Positions 6,719 to 15,772 are shown, numbered from the stretch's first letter. The stretch: 64,000 nucleotides of DNA from an uncultured Collinsella sp. (GCA_900541875.1 UQLF01000012.1:1-64000), one strand, 5' to 3'. Made by a program: numbers and translations. Notes: a model not told the origin generated them from the sequence alone.

Positions 6719-9376
6719 TTAGGCGCCGAGCGCGGTCTTAGCGGCCGCGAGGGCATCGGCGATGCCGGCGGCATTCTTGCCACCGGCCTGGGCCATGTTG
6801 GGACGGCCACCACCGCGACCGTCAACCAGGCCCGCGATCTGCTTGATCACGTTACCGGCGTGGAACCCGGCCTTGACGGCGTCATCGGAGCCGGCAGCGA
6901 GCAGGGCCGGAGTGCCCTTCTCAGTCACGCTGGCGATGACACAAGCGACAGGGCCGGCGACCTTCTGGTGCACGGTATCCCATACGTTGCGCAGGTCGGC
7001 AGCCTCAAGGCCCTGGAGCTCAGCGACGACTAGCTTGTAGCCGCCGAGCTCGACAGCACCCTCGATGGCGCTGGAAATGGCGTCGGAGGAGCCACCGGTG
7101 AGCGCCTTCTTGAGCTTGCCGGAAGTCTCGCGCAGCTCGGCCTGCAGGTTCTCCACGCGGGCGGGAACCTCGTCGACACGGCACTTGAGCGCAGCAGCGG
7201 CGGCGTCAACGAGCGCCAGGCGGTCAGCCATATAATCGAGAGCGCCCTTGGAGGTCACGGCCTCGATACGGCGGACATTCGAGCCCGTGGAGGACTCGGA
7301 GATAATCTTGAACAGACCGATCTCTGCGGTGTTGGCGGCATGCGTACCACCGCAGAGCTCGCGGGAGAACGGCTGGTCCTCGGCGGCTACGGAGACGACG
7401 CGGACGACGTCGCCGTACTTCTCGCCAAAGAGGGCGACAGCACCGGCGGCCTTGGCCTCGTCGATGCCCATAACGCGGGTCACGACCGGCTTGGAAGCGA
7501 AGATCTGCTGGTTGACCAGGTCCTCGACAGCCTTGAGCTGCTCGGAGGACAGGGCCTCGAAGTGTGTGAAGTCAAAGCGCAGGTGCTCGGGCGTCACCAG
7601 CGAGCCGGCCTGGGAGACATGCTCGCCCAGGACCTGCTTAAGGGCGGCGTCGAGCAGGTGGGTGGCGGTGTGGTTGCGGCGCAGGAAGCCACGGCGCTCA
7701 GCGTCGAGCGCGGCGGTCACGGTGGCACCGACGGTCAGCGTACCCTCGGCAACGTGGGCGACGTGGGCATACAGGCCGTTGTGGTTCTTGGTATCGGAAA
7801 CGGTCAGCGCAACGCCCTCGGCGGAAAGCTCACCGGCGTCGCCCTGCTGGCCGCCCATCTCGGCGTAGAACGGGGTGCGGTCGAGCACGACCTCGACGTC
7901 CTCGCCGGCGGCAGCGGACTCGACGGACTGGCCGTTGCGAACGATGGCGACAACCTTGGCGCCCTCGATGACGTCGTTGTCATAGCCGTCAAACTCAGTC
8001 GCAGCGACCTTGTCGGAAAGCTCGACCCACACGTCGTTGAAGCTGCCCCAGGCATCGCCCTTGGCGTTGGCGCGGGCGCGGGCCTTCTGGTCCTCCATGC
8101 AGGCGGTAAAGCCATCCATATCGACGTCGTGGCCGGCGGTGCCGGCGATCTCGACGGTCAAATCGATGGGGAAACCAAAGGTATCGTGCAGCATAAAGGC
8201 AACGTCGCCCGGAAGGACGGCGCCGTCGGCGAGCGCGGCCAGGGCCTCGTCCAGGTAAACGCGACCGTTGTCGAGCGTCGTGGAGAAACGCTCCTCCTCG
8301 GAGGCGACGATGCCCTTGACGAGTGCGACGTTCTTGAGCAGCTCGGGATAGGCCTCGCCCATCTGAGCGTTGACCTCGTCGATAAACTTGGTCAGGAAGG
8401 CACCCTCGATGCCCAGCAGGCGACCGTGGAACACGGCGCGGCGGAGCAGGCGGCGAAGGACGTACTCGCGACCCTCGTTACCGGGAAGGATGCCGTCCGA
8501 GATCATAAAGTCGACGGCACGGGAGTGGTCGGCGATGATGCGCAGGGAGCGGCTGGCGCCGGAGTAATCGTCGGCGTCATAGGTCTTGCCGCTGATTTCC
8601 TCGCCGAGCTTGATGAGGTGCTGCATCAGATCGCCGTCGTAGTTAGCGGTCTTGTGCTGCATGATAGCGGCCATGCGCTCCAGACCCATGCCCGTATCGA
8701 GGTTGCGGTGAGGCAGCTCCGGCATGGAGCCGTCCTCCTGGCGGTCGTACTGGGTAAACACGAGGTTCCAGAACTCAAGGAAGCGGTCACAGTCACAGCC
8801 GGGCTTGCAGTCGGGGCTGCCGCAACCGACCTCCTCGCCCATGTCAAAGTAGATCTCGGAGCACGGGCCGCAGGGGCCGGTGGGGCCAGCGGCCCAGAAG
8901 TTATCATCCTCGCCCAGACGCGAGATGTGATCCTCGGCAACGCCCAGGGAACGCCACACGTCATGGGTCTCGTCGTCCTCGGTAAAGACAGTGAAGTACA
9001 GGCGGTCGAGCGGCAGCTTGAACTCCTTGGTGATGAGCTCAAAGGCCCAAGCGCAGGCCTGCTGCTTGGAGACGCCGCCAAAGGAGAAGTCACCGAGCAT
9101 CTCAAAGAAGGACAGGTGACGGCCGTCCTCGCCGATGCAGTCGATGTCGTTGGTGCGGACGCACTTCTGGCAGGAGATCGCGCCGATCTCCTTCATGGTC
9201 TTCTTACCCTGGTAGTACTCCTTAAACTGGTTCATGCCGGCGTTGGCAAGCAGCAGCGAAGGATCGTCGGGGACGAGGGACGAAGAAGGATAGAGCTTAA
9301 GACCGCGCTCCTCAAAGAAGTTGAGGAACTTGGAGCGAATCTCGGCCGTAGTCATTGACGGGTAGTCAGCACTCAT
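6719..9376 (-). CDS. alaS: Alanyl-tRNA synthetase
   Basis: Charges tRNA-Ala in the cytoplasm. The 885-residue product has the full bacterial architecture: an N-terminal class II catalytic domain, the tRNA recognition region, an editing domain with zinc ligands in HTATHLL and CGGTHAANT, and a C-terminal DHHA1/C-Ala domain ending GGGRPNMAQAGGK. A cysteine-rich insertion (CGSPDCKPGCDCD) is also normal for bacterial AlaRS. The ATG at 9376 is preceded by GGAG at nine bases; MTTAEIRSKF at 9355 is an alternative start. No T-box leader is visible upstream, unlike ileS. Confidence 0.97.
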   Translation of the reverse strand: MSADYPSMTTAEIRSKFLNFFEERGLKLYPSSSLVPDDPSLLLANAGMNQFKEYYQGKKTMKEIGAISCQKCVRTNDIDCIGEDGRHLSFFEMLGDFSFGGVSKQQACAWAFELITKEFKLPLDRLYFTVFTEDDETHDVWRSLGVAEDHISRLGEDDNFWAAGPTGPCGPCSEIYFDMGEEVGCGSPDCKPGCDCDRFLEFWNLVFTQYDRQEDGSMPELPHRNLDTGMGLERMAAIMQHKTANYDGDLMQHLIKLGEEISGKTYDADDYSGASRSLRIIADHSRAVDFMISDGILPGNEGREYVLRRLLRRAVFHGRLLGIEGAFLTKFIDEVNAQMGEAYPELLKNVALVKGIVASEEERFSTTLDNGRVYLDEALAALADGAVLPGDVAFMLHDTFGFPIDLTVEIAGTAGHDVDMDGFTACMEDQKARARANAKGDAWGSFNDVWVELSDKVAATEFDGYDNDVIEGAKVVAIVRNGQSVESAAAGEDVEVVLDRTPFYAEMGGQQGDAGELSAEGVALTVSDTKNHNGLYAHVAHVAEGTLTVGATVTAALDAERRGFLRRNHTATHLLDAALKQVLGEHVSQAGSLVTPEHLRFDFTHFEALSSEQLKAVEDLVNQQIFASKPVVTRVMGIDEAKAAGAVALFGEKYGDVVRVVSVAAEDQPFSRELCGGTHAANTAEIGLFKIISESSTGSNVRRIEAVTSKGALDYMADRLALVDAAAAALKCRVDEVPARVENLQAELRETSGKLKKALTGGSSDAISSAIEGAVELGGYKLVVAELQGLEAADLRNVWDTVHQKVAGPVACVIASVTEKGTPALLAAGSDDAVKAGFHAGNVIKQIAGLVDGRGGGRPNMAQAGGKNAAGIADALAAAKTALGA

Positions 9377-9454
9377 AGAGGGAATCTCCTCGGTTTCACA
9401 TCGAAACAGTTCAAACGTAACGATATTACCATCCCACCGCGCCTGTGCAAAAAA

Positions 9455-9478
9455 GAGGGCCATCAAACAGCGACCCTT
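9455..9478 (-). terminator. Minus-strand terminator-like hairpin between alaS and the small membrane gene
   Basis: Reading the minus strand, AGGGTC pairs with GGCCCT (one G-U pair) around a 10-base loop, and a TCTTTTTTG run follows. No minus-strand gene ends nearby except the AI-2E transporter, whose stop lies about 340 bases upstream beyond the plus-strand small ORF. It may be the displaced terminator of that operon, or an alaS leader attenuator. Confidence 0.5.
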
Positions 9479-9571
9479 CAGCGAAAGTGCATGTTATTTA
9501 GGACTATGCAATCTTTTGAAAAAATGGATTTGGTAAAATACCATATAAGAATCATCCGGAAGGAGCGATCG

Positions 9572-9811
9572 ATGAAAAGCAAACGATTTGTCCTGAATGC
9601 ACTTCTGGTAGTAGCGCTTTTAGCGCTCTTGGCCTTCTCCCACTGGTATTCAAACCAACCAGCATTTGGCTACGTCTTATATGCAGTAACGTCCGGCGAT
9701 AAGGCATATTGCCCTCTACGCGCAATTGACGTTCTCTATTTCTATGTAGCCGGCCCCTTATCAATCGCTTTGCTCGTGTTTCTTGTCTTTTACAACATCA
9801 AGAAACGCTAA
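9572..9811 (+). CDS. Small two-helix membrane protein, unknown family
   Basis: I do not recognise this 79-residue protein. The ATG at 9572 follows AAGGAG with seven-base spacing, so translation is plausible. The N-terminus is MKSKRF followed by a hydrophobic helix (VLNALLVVALLALLAF). A short outward loop contains AFGYVLYAVTSGDKAYCP, and a second helix (FYVAGPLSIALLVFLVFY) ends in NIKKR. The positive ends suggest that both termini are cytoplasmic. The stretch is clearly more AT-rich than its neighbours and lies on the opposite strand, ending six bases from the stop of the AI-2E gene. This suggests a recent insertion. It could be a toxin-like or accessory membrane peptide, but nothing proves that. 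Confidence 0.6.
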   Translation: MKSKRFVLNALLVVALLALLAFSHWYSNQPAFGYVLYAVTSGDKAYCPLRAIDVLYFYVAGPLSIALLVFLVFYNIKKR

Positions 9812-9817
9812 CAGGGC

Positions 9818-11230
9818 CTATTTGGAATCCGAATCGTCCATGGAGCCGTCGATGCCGGTTTTGGTGTCGTCATCCGTATTGGAATCGTCATCCTTGGCGA
9901 AGGGGTTCTTGAAAAAGCCTGTCGCGTCGGGCTGAAGACCCGACAGCTTAATCCAGGGATTCTCGAGCTCGGGCTTGGGCATTGCCTGGGCCTCGGGCGC
10001 AGTCTCGTTGCCGATGAGCTCGGACTCGTAAATGAACGTATCGTCTCCAAGCGCGTCGTAGGCGGCGACCGGGTTGCCCTCGGCATCGCGATACGGCGTG
10101 CCCTTAAACACGGCGCCATCGTATGCCACGAGCTGGCGACCGGTCTCGTTCTCAAAGTAGTAGACGAAAATGCCCTTGAGGGCCGCGCACAGCGGAATGG
10201 CGATGACCATGCCGATGGGACCCATAAGCGCCGAACCGATAACGAGGGCCGTCAGGCTCATGACGGGATGCACCTGCACCGAGCTCTGCATGACCTTGGG
10301 CGAAATGACGTTGTCGGTGACATTTTGTGCCACCATGGTCACGATCAAGGTCCACAACGCCAGCATAGGGCTGAACATAAAGCCGAGCACCGTGGCGATC
10401 GCAGCACTCACCCAGGGACCGACAACCGGGACCAAATGCATAATGCCGGTAAAGATGGCCATGAGTGCCGCATACGGATGACCAATGAGCGTAAAGCCGA
10501 TAAAGGCGAGGATGCCACCGCAGATGGACGTCACGACCATGCCGCGCATATAACCGCCGACCGAGCGAGAAAGAATCGCGACCATAAAGCGGTACGAGGT
10601 CTCCTTTTCCTGACCGATGATGGTGCAGACCTCGTGGTGCATGCGGGGATAGTCGCAGGCCAACCAGTAGGCAAGCACTAAGCCAAGAAAGACAACAAAC
10701 AGCTGCGACGCAGTATTGGTGATGAAGGGGAATACACCACGACCGAGCTCGGCGGCAATCTGTGAGACATACTTGGACGCCACCGTGACGAGCGAAGAAA
10801 GGTTATCGTCCAGATACTCCTTAAGCGGCGTGTTGTTGAGCGTCTTGGCATGCGAGATCATCTCGTTGAGGTCGCCACCAGCAACACGAAGCTGCTCGGG
10901 CATGCGGCTCAGGACTTCCATGATCTGACCAAAGAGAATCGGCGACAGGATGCAAACGACACCGACGAGCACGGCAACGACCACAATAAGCGCGATAAGC
11001 GAACCGATGCCGCGATTCACGCCATGGTGCTCGAGCCAATTGGTGATCGGGGACATCACAAAAGCAATGATGGAGCCGACGGCAAGAAACTCAATAACCG
11101 GTGCCAGGATGCCCATAAGGTTAAATATGACAGCAGCAATAACAATGCAGCCGACAACAGCCCAAATGCGCAGCGTCAGAATGCGGGTGTCGCGCAGCAC
11201 GCGATCGGTTTGTTGGGGGTGCTCACTCAT
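9818..11230 (-). CDS. AI-2E family transporter (PerM-like)
   Basis: A 470-residue multi-pass membrane protein of the AI-2E/PerM family, whose members export small molecules or act as ion antiporters. Hydrophobic segments start at IWAVVGCIVIAAVIF and IEFLAVGSIIAFVMS. The conserved C-terminal block includes HLVPVVGPWVSAAIATV, NVTDNVISPKVM and GPIGMVIAIPLCAALKGI. After the last helix there is an extra acidic tail of roughly 100 residues with repeated Asp and Lys (DDDSNTDDDTK), probably cytoplasmic. The start overlaps the sigma factor stop by four bases, so it belongs to the stress sigma operon. The substrate cannot be read from sequence. Confidence 0.87.
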   Translation of the reverse strand: MSEHPQQTDRVLRDTRILTLRIWAVVGCIVIAAVIFNLMGILAPVIEFLAVGSIIAFVMSPITNWLEHHGVNRGIGSLIALIVVVAVLVGVVCILSPILFGQIMEVLSRMPEQLRVAGGDLNEMISHAKTLNNTPLKEYLDDNLSSLVTVASKYVSQIAAELGRGVFPFITNTASQLFVVFLGLVLAYWLACDYPRMHHEVCTIIGQEKETSYRFMVAILSRSVGGYMRGMVVTSICGGILAFIGFTLIGHPYAALMAIFTGIMHLVPVVGPWVSAAIATVLGFMFSPMLALWTLIVTMVAQNVTDNVISPKVMQSSVQVHPVMSLTALVIGSALMGPIGMVIAIPLCAALKGIFVYYFENETGRQLVAYDGAVFKGTPYRDAEGNPVAAYDALGDDTFIYESELIGNETAPEAQAMPKPELENPWIKLSGLQPDATGFFKNPFAKDDDSNTDDDTKTGIDGSMDDSDSK

Positions 11231-12018
11231 GAATGAATCATCACTCCGTCGGGGTCGATCTTGTCCTGAATCTTCTTAAGCGTGCGGCGCAGCAGACGCG
11301 AAACCTGCACCTGAGAAATACCCAGCTTCTTGGCGATCTCGATCTGGGTCATGCCCTTCACGAAGCGTAGCTCGATCACCTCGCGCTCGCGCGGCGAGAA
11401 ATCGCGGATGGCTTCCTCGATCACCAGGCGGTCATCGGTAAAGTCGAGCTCGTTGTCATCGTCGGCGTAACGGTCGAGAATTGAGGGCGCATCGTCGGAA
11501 TCGGACGCACCAGGAGCCTCGATGGGCACCGAGGTATAGGCCGAAGACGATTCCATAGCCTCGAGGACCTCATCGACAGTCACATTTAGATACTCAGCGA
11601 TCTCCTCAACCTTGGGCGAACGCTGCAGCTCGTTGGTAAGTTTGTCAGTAGCCTGGTTGACCTTGGCCGAGAGCTCCTGCAGACGACGCGGTACGCGCAC
11701 GCTCCAGCCCTTGTCGCGGAAATGGCGTTTGATCTCGCCCAGGATAGTGGGTGTTGCAAACGTCGTGAACTCGAGCCCGCGCTCAGGGTCAAAGCGGTCG
11801 ATAGCCTTGAGCAAACCCAAATAGCCGACCTGCATGAGATCGTCGAGCGGCTCGCCGCGATTCTTAAATTTGTTGGCAAGAAACCTTACCAGATTCATAT
11901 GGGACATGACGAGCTGCTCGCGGGCGTCCGGATCACCGGTCTCCTTGTAACGACGAAACAGCTCGCGGGTTTTCTCCTTGTCCCAAGCGGTCTTACCGCT
12001 CCGGGAACGTTCGGTCAT
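11227..12018 (-). CDS. SigB/SigF-type alternative RNA polymerase sigma factor
   Basis: A 263-residue group 3 sigma factor of the SigB/F/G subfamily, directing RNA polymerase to stress promoters. Region 2 is clear (MNLVRFLANKF, DLMQVGYLGLLKAIDRFDPERGLEFTTFATPTI, with the RHFRDKGWSVRVPRR block after it). Region 3 follows, and region 4 contains FSPREREVIELRF and the helix-turn-helix MTQIEIAKKLGISQVQVSRLL. It is one base downstream of an RsbW-like gene and four bases overlapping the transporter, so all three are co-expressed with the DUF948 gene. Control by the adjacent anti-sigma is the natural inference. Confidence 0.93.
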   Translation of the reverse strand: MTERSRSGKTAWDKEKTRELFRRYKETGDPDAREQLVMSHMNLVRFLANKFKNRGEPLDDLMQVGYLGLLKAIDRFDPERGLEFTTFATPTILGEIKRHFRDKGWSVRVPRRLQELSAKVNQATDKLTNELQRSPKVEEIAEYLNVTVDEVLEAMESSSAYTSVPIEAPGASDSDDAPSILDRYADDDNELDFTDDRLVIEEAIRDFSPREREVIELRFVKGMTQIEIAKKLGISQVQVSRLLRRTLKKIQDKIDPDGVMIHS

Positions 12019-12019
12019 A

Positions 12020-12397
12020 TTAGATATCCGCCTTGAGGTCGAGGGAAAGCGTCAGGGGCGCCGCAGTCTTTTCGTAGGAGTCGCACACGCTCGCCAAAAT
12101 AAGCTCGGCATAAACAGCAGCCTGGTCATCCTCGTCGACAGTGGCCTGATCGCCAAAGGTAAAGGTCATGCCAACGTGAGATTCATCGACATCGAATTTG
12201 ATTGAGATGTCATCGGAATCAACAGCCGTGCAGCCAAAGATAAAGGCTTCCTCGGCAGCCATGCGGATGTCCTCGATGCGATCGACAGACATGGAACACA
12301 GGGCACCAACGTTGGCTGCCGTCATGCGCACAAGGCGAGCGAGACGCGGGTCGCCGGCAACGGTCAGCGTGATGGGGCAGGTTGCTTCGCTACTCAT
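12020..12397 (-). CDS. RsbW-like anti-sigma factor without kinase motifs
   Basis: A 125-residue protein with the GHKL/HATPase fold pattern of RsbW and SpoIIAB. RLVRMTAANVGALCSMS and VDRIEDIRMAAEEA correspond to the first helices of RsbW, and the beta strand region is ISIKFDVDESHVGMTF. The Asn of the N-box (EACTNAV in Bacillus RsbW) is replaced by Phe here (EAFIFGC). The DxG box is replaced by GDQAT, and the glycine-rich lid is absent. Sigma binding may remain, but ATP-dependent phosphorylation of an anti-anti-sigma seems unlikely. Start: the ATG at 12397 overlaps the DUF948 gene by eight bases. It directly precedes its presumed target sigma gene. No RsbV homologue is nearby. Confidence 0.75.
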   Translation of the reverse strand: MSSEATCPITLTVAGDPRLARLVRMTAANVGALCSMSVDRIEDIRMAAEEAFIFGCTAVDSDDISIKFDVDESHVGMTFTFGDQATVDEDDQAAVYAELILASVCDSYEKTAAPLTLSLDLKADI

Positions 12398-12983
12398 CGC
12401 AGGACTCCTCAGAGGTCTCGGAGGGTGTATAGGTGTAATACTGAGCCCGCTTGGATGCAGACTTCTGAGCCACATCTGCGCCATCGGCGGCCTCGTCCTC
12501 CGCCTTGCCAATCAAGACGCGCTCGGTTGGCTGCTCGGCTTCTTCGGCGGCAACGGAAAGCTTGCGCTCGGCTTCAGCTGCAGGAGCCTTCACCTTATTG
12601 AAGAGCTTCTGCACAGCACCGGCGGCAGAGTCGGTCACGCTCGACACAGCATTGCTGGCCTCGGCCATGCTGCCCGTAACCTCGGAAATGTCGCGAACCA
12701 CGGCTTCGACCTCTACGAGATTGGAGGTAAGGGCATCAACTGCCGTCTTGCTCGACTTAAGCAGCGGCTCCATCTGGGCAAGCGCCGGCGTAAGCTCATC
12801 GACAGCGCCATCGAGCTTTGCAACCACAGGCTGAGCCTCGGCGATGGTGTTGTTGAGGTCGTTCACGGTCTTATCGAGCGAGTCGACAACATTGCGGGTC
12901 TTGCGCAGGGTAAGCGCGAGCTCAGCGATGGCCCACACGCCGGCAACGGCGAGCAGCAGCAGGGCGATTTGAATGGGACTCAT
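12390..12983 (-). CDS. DUF948 family membrane-anchored coiled-coil protein
   Basis: A 197-residue protein with a single N-terminal membrane helix (QIALLLLAVAGVWAIAELAL), then a long heptad-rich helical region (about 30-125: VVDSLDKTVNDLNNTIAEAQ and similar) and a polar Ala/Glu tail ending YTYTPSETSEESCDE. This is the layout of DUF948 proteins such as Bacillus YtxG, a general stress protein under SigB. It is the first gene of the operon that encodes the anti-sigma and the SigB-type sigma, which fits a stress role. The molecular function is unknown. Confidence 0.8.
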   Translation of the reverse strand: MSPIQIALLLLAVAGVWAIAELALTLRKTRNVVDSLDKTVNDLNNTIAEAQPVVAKLDGAVDELTPALAQMEPLLKSSKTAVDALTSNLVEVEAVVRDISEVTGSMAEASNAVSSVTDSAAGAVQKLFNKVKAPAAEAERKLSVAAEEAEQPTERVLIGKAEDEAADGADVAQKSASKRAQYYTYTPSETSEESCDE

Positions 12984-13083
12984 ACAAGCCTCCCGGAAGA
13001 ATCGAAATACAGACGCTTTTCATGGTACCCCAAAGGGGACCGAACATGCCAAGAGCAGCAACGTGGAACAAAATTATCAGCAG

Positions 13084-14433
13084 CTACTTCGGTGCATTCC
13101 CGCTGCGGTCGCGTTCGCTTTGCTCTACGCGCCACTCTTCCCAGCCGCGCCCGGCAGGCTGCCAAAATGTACCGCGTTCTAAGCCTTCGGGCAAATAGCG
13201 CTGGTCGACCCAGCCTTCGGGATAATCGTGCGGATACTTATACACACCGTATTCATCGCTGCCCGGGCGATGGCGATCGCGCAGATAGCACGGCACCTCG
13301 CGAAGCCCACTAGAGTGGATATCGGCCAGCGCCGCATCGATCGAAGCCTCACACGCGTTGGATTTAGGCGCCAAGCACACATAGAGTGCAGCCTGAGCCA
13401 GGTTAATACGGCACTCGGGATAGCCAATGACTTCGGCAGACTTAAACGCGGCATGCGCCACCAAAAGCGCCTGCGGATCGGCGTTGCCAACGTCCTCAGA
13501 AGCCTGAATCATAATACGGCGAGCGATAAACTTGGGATCCTCCCCCGCATCAATCATGCGCGCGAGCCAATAGATCGTGGCATCGGGGTCGCTACCGCGC
13601 ATAGACTTAATAAACGCACTGATAATGTCGTAGTGCATGTCGCCGTTTTTGTCGTACGAAAAGCCACGACGCGGGTTGGCAATCTTTACGTCATCCACGG
13701 TGATGGGATAACGCTCCCCCGCCGCCGGCGCCGGCGTTCCCTCGGTATCGGGACGCGTGACGGCAATCTCGCTCGCCAGCTCAAGTGTCGTCAGGGCCGA
13801 GCGTGCATCACCCGCAGCCAGCGTACAAATGGTCTTGACTGTATCCTCATCGGCCGAGAACTTACCGTTCAGACCATGCGGAGCCTCGAGCGCACGCTCG
13901 ATAAGCATGGCGATATCCTCATCCTTCAGATGCTCAAGCTCCACCACACGCCCACGCGACAACAGCGCCGAGTTGACCTCGAAGTACGGGTTCTCCGTCG
14001 TAGCGCCAATCATAATTACGGTACGGTTCTCAACTGCATGCAGCAGGGCATCCTGCTGCGACTTAGAGAAACGGTGAATCTCATCGATGAATAGAATGGT
14101 GCGGCGGTCGTACGTATTCAGGCGTGTCTTGGCCTCGTCAATCACGCGACGCAAGTCCTTCACAGTGCCCGTCACGGCGCTGACCTCGACAAACTCGCTC
14201 TTGGTATGGTTGGCGATAATGTGGGCCAGCGTCGTCTTACCCGTACCGGCCGGCCCGTACAGAATCACGCTCGAAAGCACATCGTGCTCGATCGCGGCAC
14301 GCAACCATGAACCCTTACCGACGGCCTTTTGCTGGCCCACATACTCGTCAAGCGAATTGGGGCGCATGCGCACCGCAAGCGGCGCATTCTGAAAGGAACG
14401 CTCGCGCGTCGAAGCAGAAAAAAGGTCGTCCAT
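13084..14433 (-). CDS. rarA: Replication-associated recombination protein RarA (MgsA)
   Basis: A clamp-loader-like AAA+ ATPase acting at stalled replication forks. The product is about 449 residues. The N-terminus APLAVRMRPNSLDEYVGQQ is the family hallmark. Walker A is ILYGPAGTGKTTLA, Walker B is ILFIDEIHRFSKSQQD, sensor 1 is IGATTENP, and the C-terminal tetramerisation domain contains GSDPDATIYWLARM and ASEDVGNADPQAL. The start is uncertain: MDDLFSAS at 14433 looks best by family, but in-frame ATGs exist at 14439 and 14451 and no strong ribosome binding site decides. It is a single gene between the stress operon and dgt. Confidence 0.94.
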   Translation of the reverse strand: MDDLFSASTRERSFQNAPLAVRMRPNSLDEYVGQQKAVGKGSWLRAAIEHDVLSSVILYGPAGTGKTTLAHIIANHTKSEFVEVSAVTGTVKDLRRVIDEAKTRLNTYDRRTILFIDEIHRFSKSQQDALLHAVENRTVIMIGATTENPYFEVNSALLSRGRVVELEHLKDEDIAMLIERALEAPHGLNGKFSADEDTVKTICTLAAGDARSALTTLELASEIAVTRPDTEGTPAPAAGERYPITVDDVKIANPRRGFSYDKNGDMHYDIISAFIKSMRGSDPDATIYWLARMIDAGEDPKFIARRIMIQASEDVGNADPQALLVAHAAFKSAEVIGYPECRINLAQAALYVCLAPKSNACEASIDAALADIHSSGLREVPCYLRDRHRPGSDEYGVYKYPHDYPEGWVDQRYLPEGLERGTFWQPAGRGWEEWRVEQSERDRSGNAPK

Positions 14434-14493
14434 AGCCATCCCGTGCATCAATCAAAATCGTTGTTGACCAACAGTATACCGAAAGGATACGAA

Positions 14494-15741
14494 CTACCGT
14501 TCGTTAATATAGGTACGATGCGGAAACTTTAGACCCGGGAACAGCTTGCTCGTCAGCTCACAGAAATAACCGTCCGTCATGCTCGCGATGTAATCCACCA
14601 CGGCTTGATCCTTGTCGTCCTGCCAGTCATAGGTGCGATCGTAGTAGGAAAGCTGCTGCTCTATGCGCGAAACATGGTGCTTAAAGATGTAAGAGGACTC
14701 GTCGCCTTCGTTTATATCCTGCAGGCAACGGTCGTAGAGCTTTTCGAAGGCCTCTCGCAGCTCCGCTTCGGAGTCGCCTTCGATACCGCCCTTGCTATAG
14801 ATCTTCTCGTAGTTCTCGCGCTTGGCTCGGCGAATTTCCTCAAACAGGTCCTCGCTCATCTCGATGCGCGGCTTGCCATAGCTGTGCTCGACGATATCGA
14901 TGGATGCGTGCGTGAGAATCCAACTGTTGTAGGCACCGCCCCGGCCATCATCAAAGGCGTCGGGTGACAGCAGGCCCGCCGCAATGGCGTCTTGGCGATC
15001 GCGCCCAACGTAAGCAAGGATATCCGAAATGCGAACGACGCAGCCCTCGAGCGTCATGGGACGCAGGTGCTCAATAGCGCCATAGCCCGTGGCGATACAG
15101 TCCTCAACCGTCTGATCGAACTGGTCAAAGGAGCCCATGTCCGAGAGCTCAAACACACGCTGCTCGTACTCGCCGTTATGGCATAGCACGCCGTCGAGCG
15201 TCTGGAGCGACACGTTGCGGCCGTACAGCGCGTCGAGCACGCGGACCGACTGCACGTTATGGAAAAAATAACGCCCCGTACGCTCATGATAGATATCGTT
15301 GAGGAAGCGCTCGCCGGCATGACCGAAAGGCGTGTGTCCCAAGTCGTGGCCCAGGCCAATCGCCTCGATCAGATCGCAATTGAGCCCCAGGGCGCGACCG
15401 ATATCGCGCGCAATGCGCGAGACAAGCTGCACGTGCAAACCGCGGCGCGACAGATCGTCATTGCTACGGAAGCTAAAGACCTGCGTTTTGCCCGCATAAC
15501 GGGTGTACGCCGGAAGATGAAGTATCTTTTCGGTATCGCGCATAAACGCCGGACGCATAAGCGTGCCTTTGTCGGCGGCGCGATCAATACGACGAATGAC
15601 CTGATCGTCGTTGCAGCGATACGGGTTGACATAGCCCGAAGCGCGATCGGCGGCAATGCGCTTGACAAGTTCGGGCGACAACGCCGAGGGAATACGGTCC
15701 ATGCGCGCCTTAATGACGGCCGTTTCTTGATTAGTTGCCAT
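14494..15741 (-). CDS. dgt: Deoxyguanosinetriphosphate triphosphohydrolase-like protein
   Basis: An HD-domain dNTPase family protein, 415 residues, predicted to hydrolyse dNTPs to nucleoside and triphosphate. Family landmarks are RTKTQV-type AGKTQVF, HVQLVSRIARDIGRALGLN, and the HD motif IGLGHDLGHTPFGHAGE. Further metal and phosphate residues lie in VLCHNGEYEQ and RISDILAYVGRD. The ATG at 15741 has AAGGAG seven bases upstream. Shorter dgt-type proteins such as this are usually annotated as dGTPase-like; substrate range is not determined by sequence. Confidence 0.92.
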   Translation of the reverse strand: MATNQETAVIKARMDRIPSALSPELVKRIAADRASGYVNPYRCNDDQVIRRIDRAADKGTLMRPAFMRDTEKILHLPAYTRYAGKTQVFSFRSNDDLSRRGLHVQLVSRIARDIGRALGLNCDLIEAIGLGHDLGHTPFGHAGERFLNDIYHERTGRYFFHNVQSVRVLDALYGRNVSLQTLDGVLCHNGEYEQRVFELSDMGSFDQFDQTVEDCIATGYGAIEHLRPMTLEGCVVRISDILAYVGRDRQDAIAAGLLSPDAFDDGRGGAYNSWILTHASIDIVEHSYGKPRIEMSEDLFEEIRRAKRENYEKIYSKGGIEGDSEAELREAFEKLYDRCLQDINEGDESSYIFKHHVSRIEQQLSYYDRTYDWQDDKDQAVVDYIASMTDGYFCELTSKLFPGLKFPHRTYINER

Positions 15742-15772
15742 GGCATGCTCCTTAAGAAGGATGCGCAATCGG

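Noticed and set aside
212..9358. Long plus-strand open frames opposite nusB-efp, pepQ and alaS (up to 672 codons)
   Set aside because: They mirror strongly supported minus-strand genes, are Ala/Gly/Val/Asp/His-rich as expected for antisense frames of GC-rich genes, and resemble no family.
13025..13045. SigB-type promoter (GTTC ... GGGTAC) upstream of the DUF948 stress operon
   Set aside because: The spacing between the two elements is too short for the known SigB consensus, and the match could arise from the small CCCC/GGGG palindrome there.
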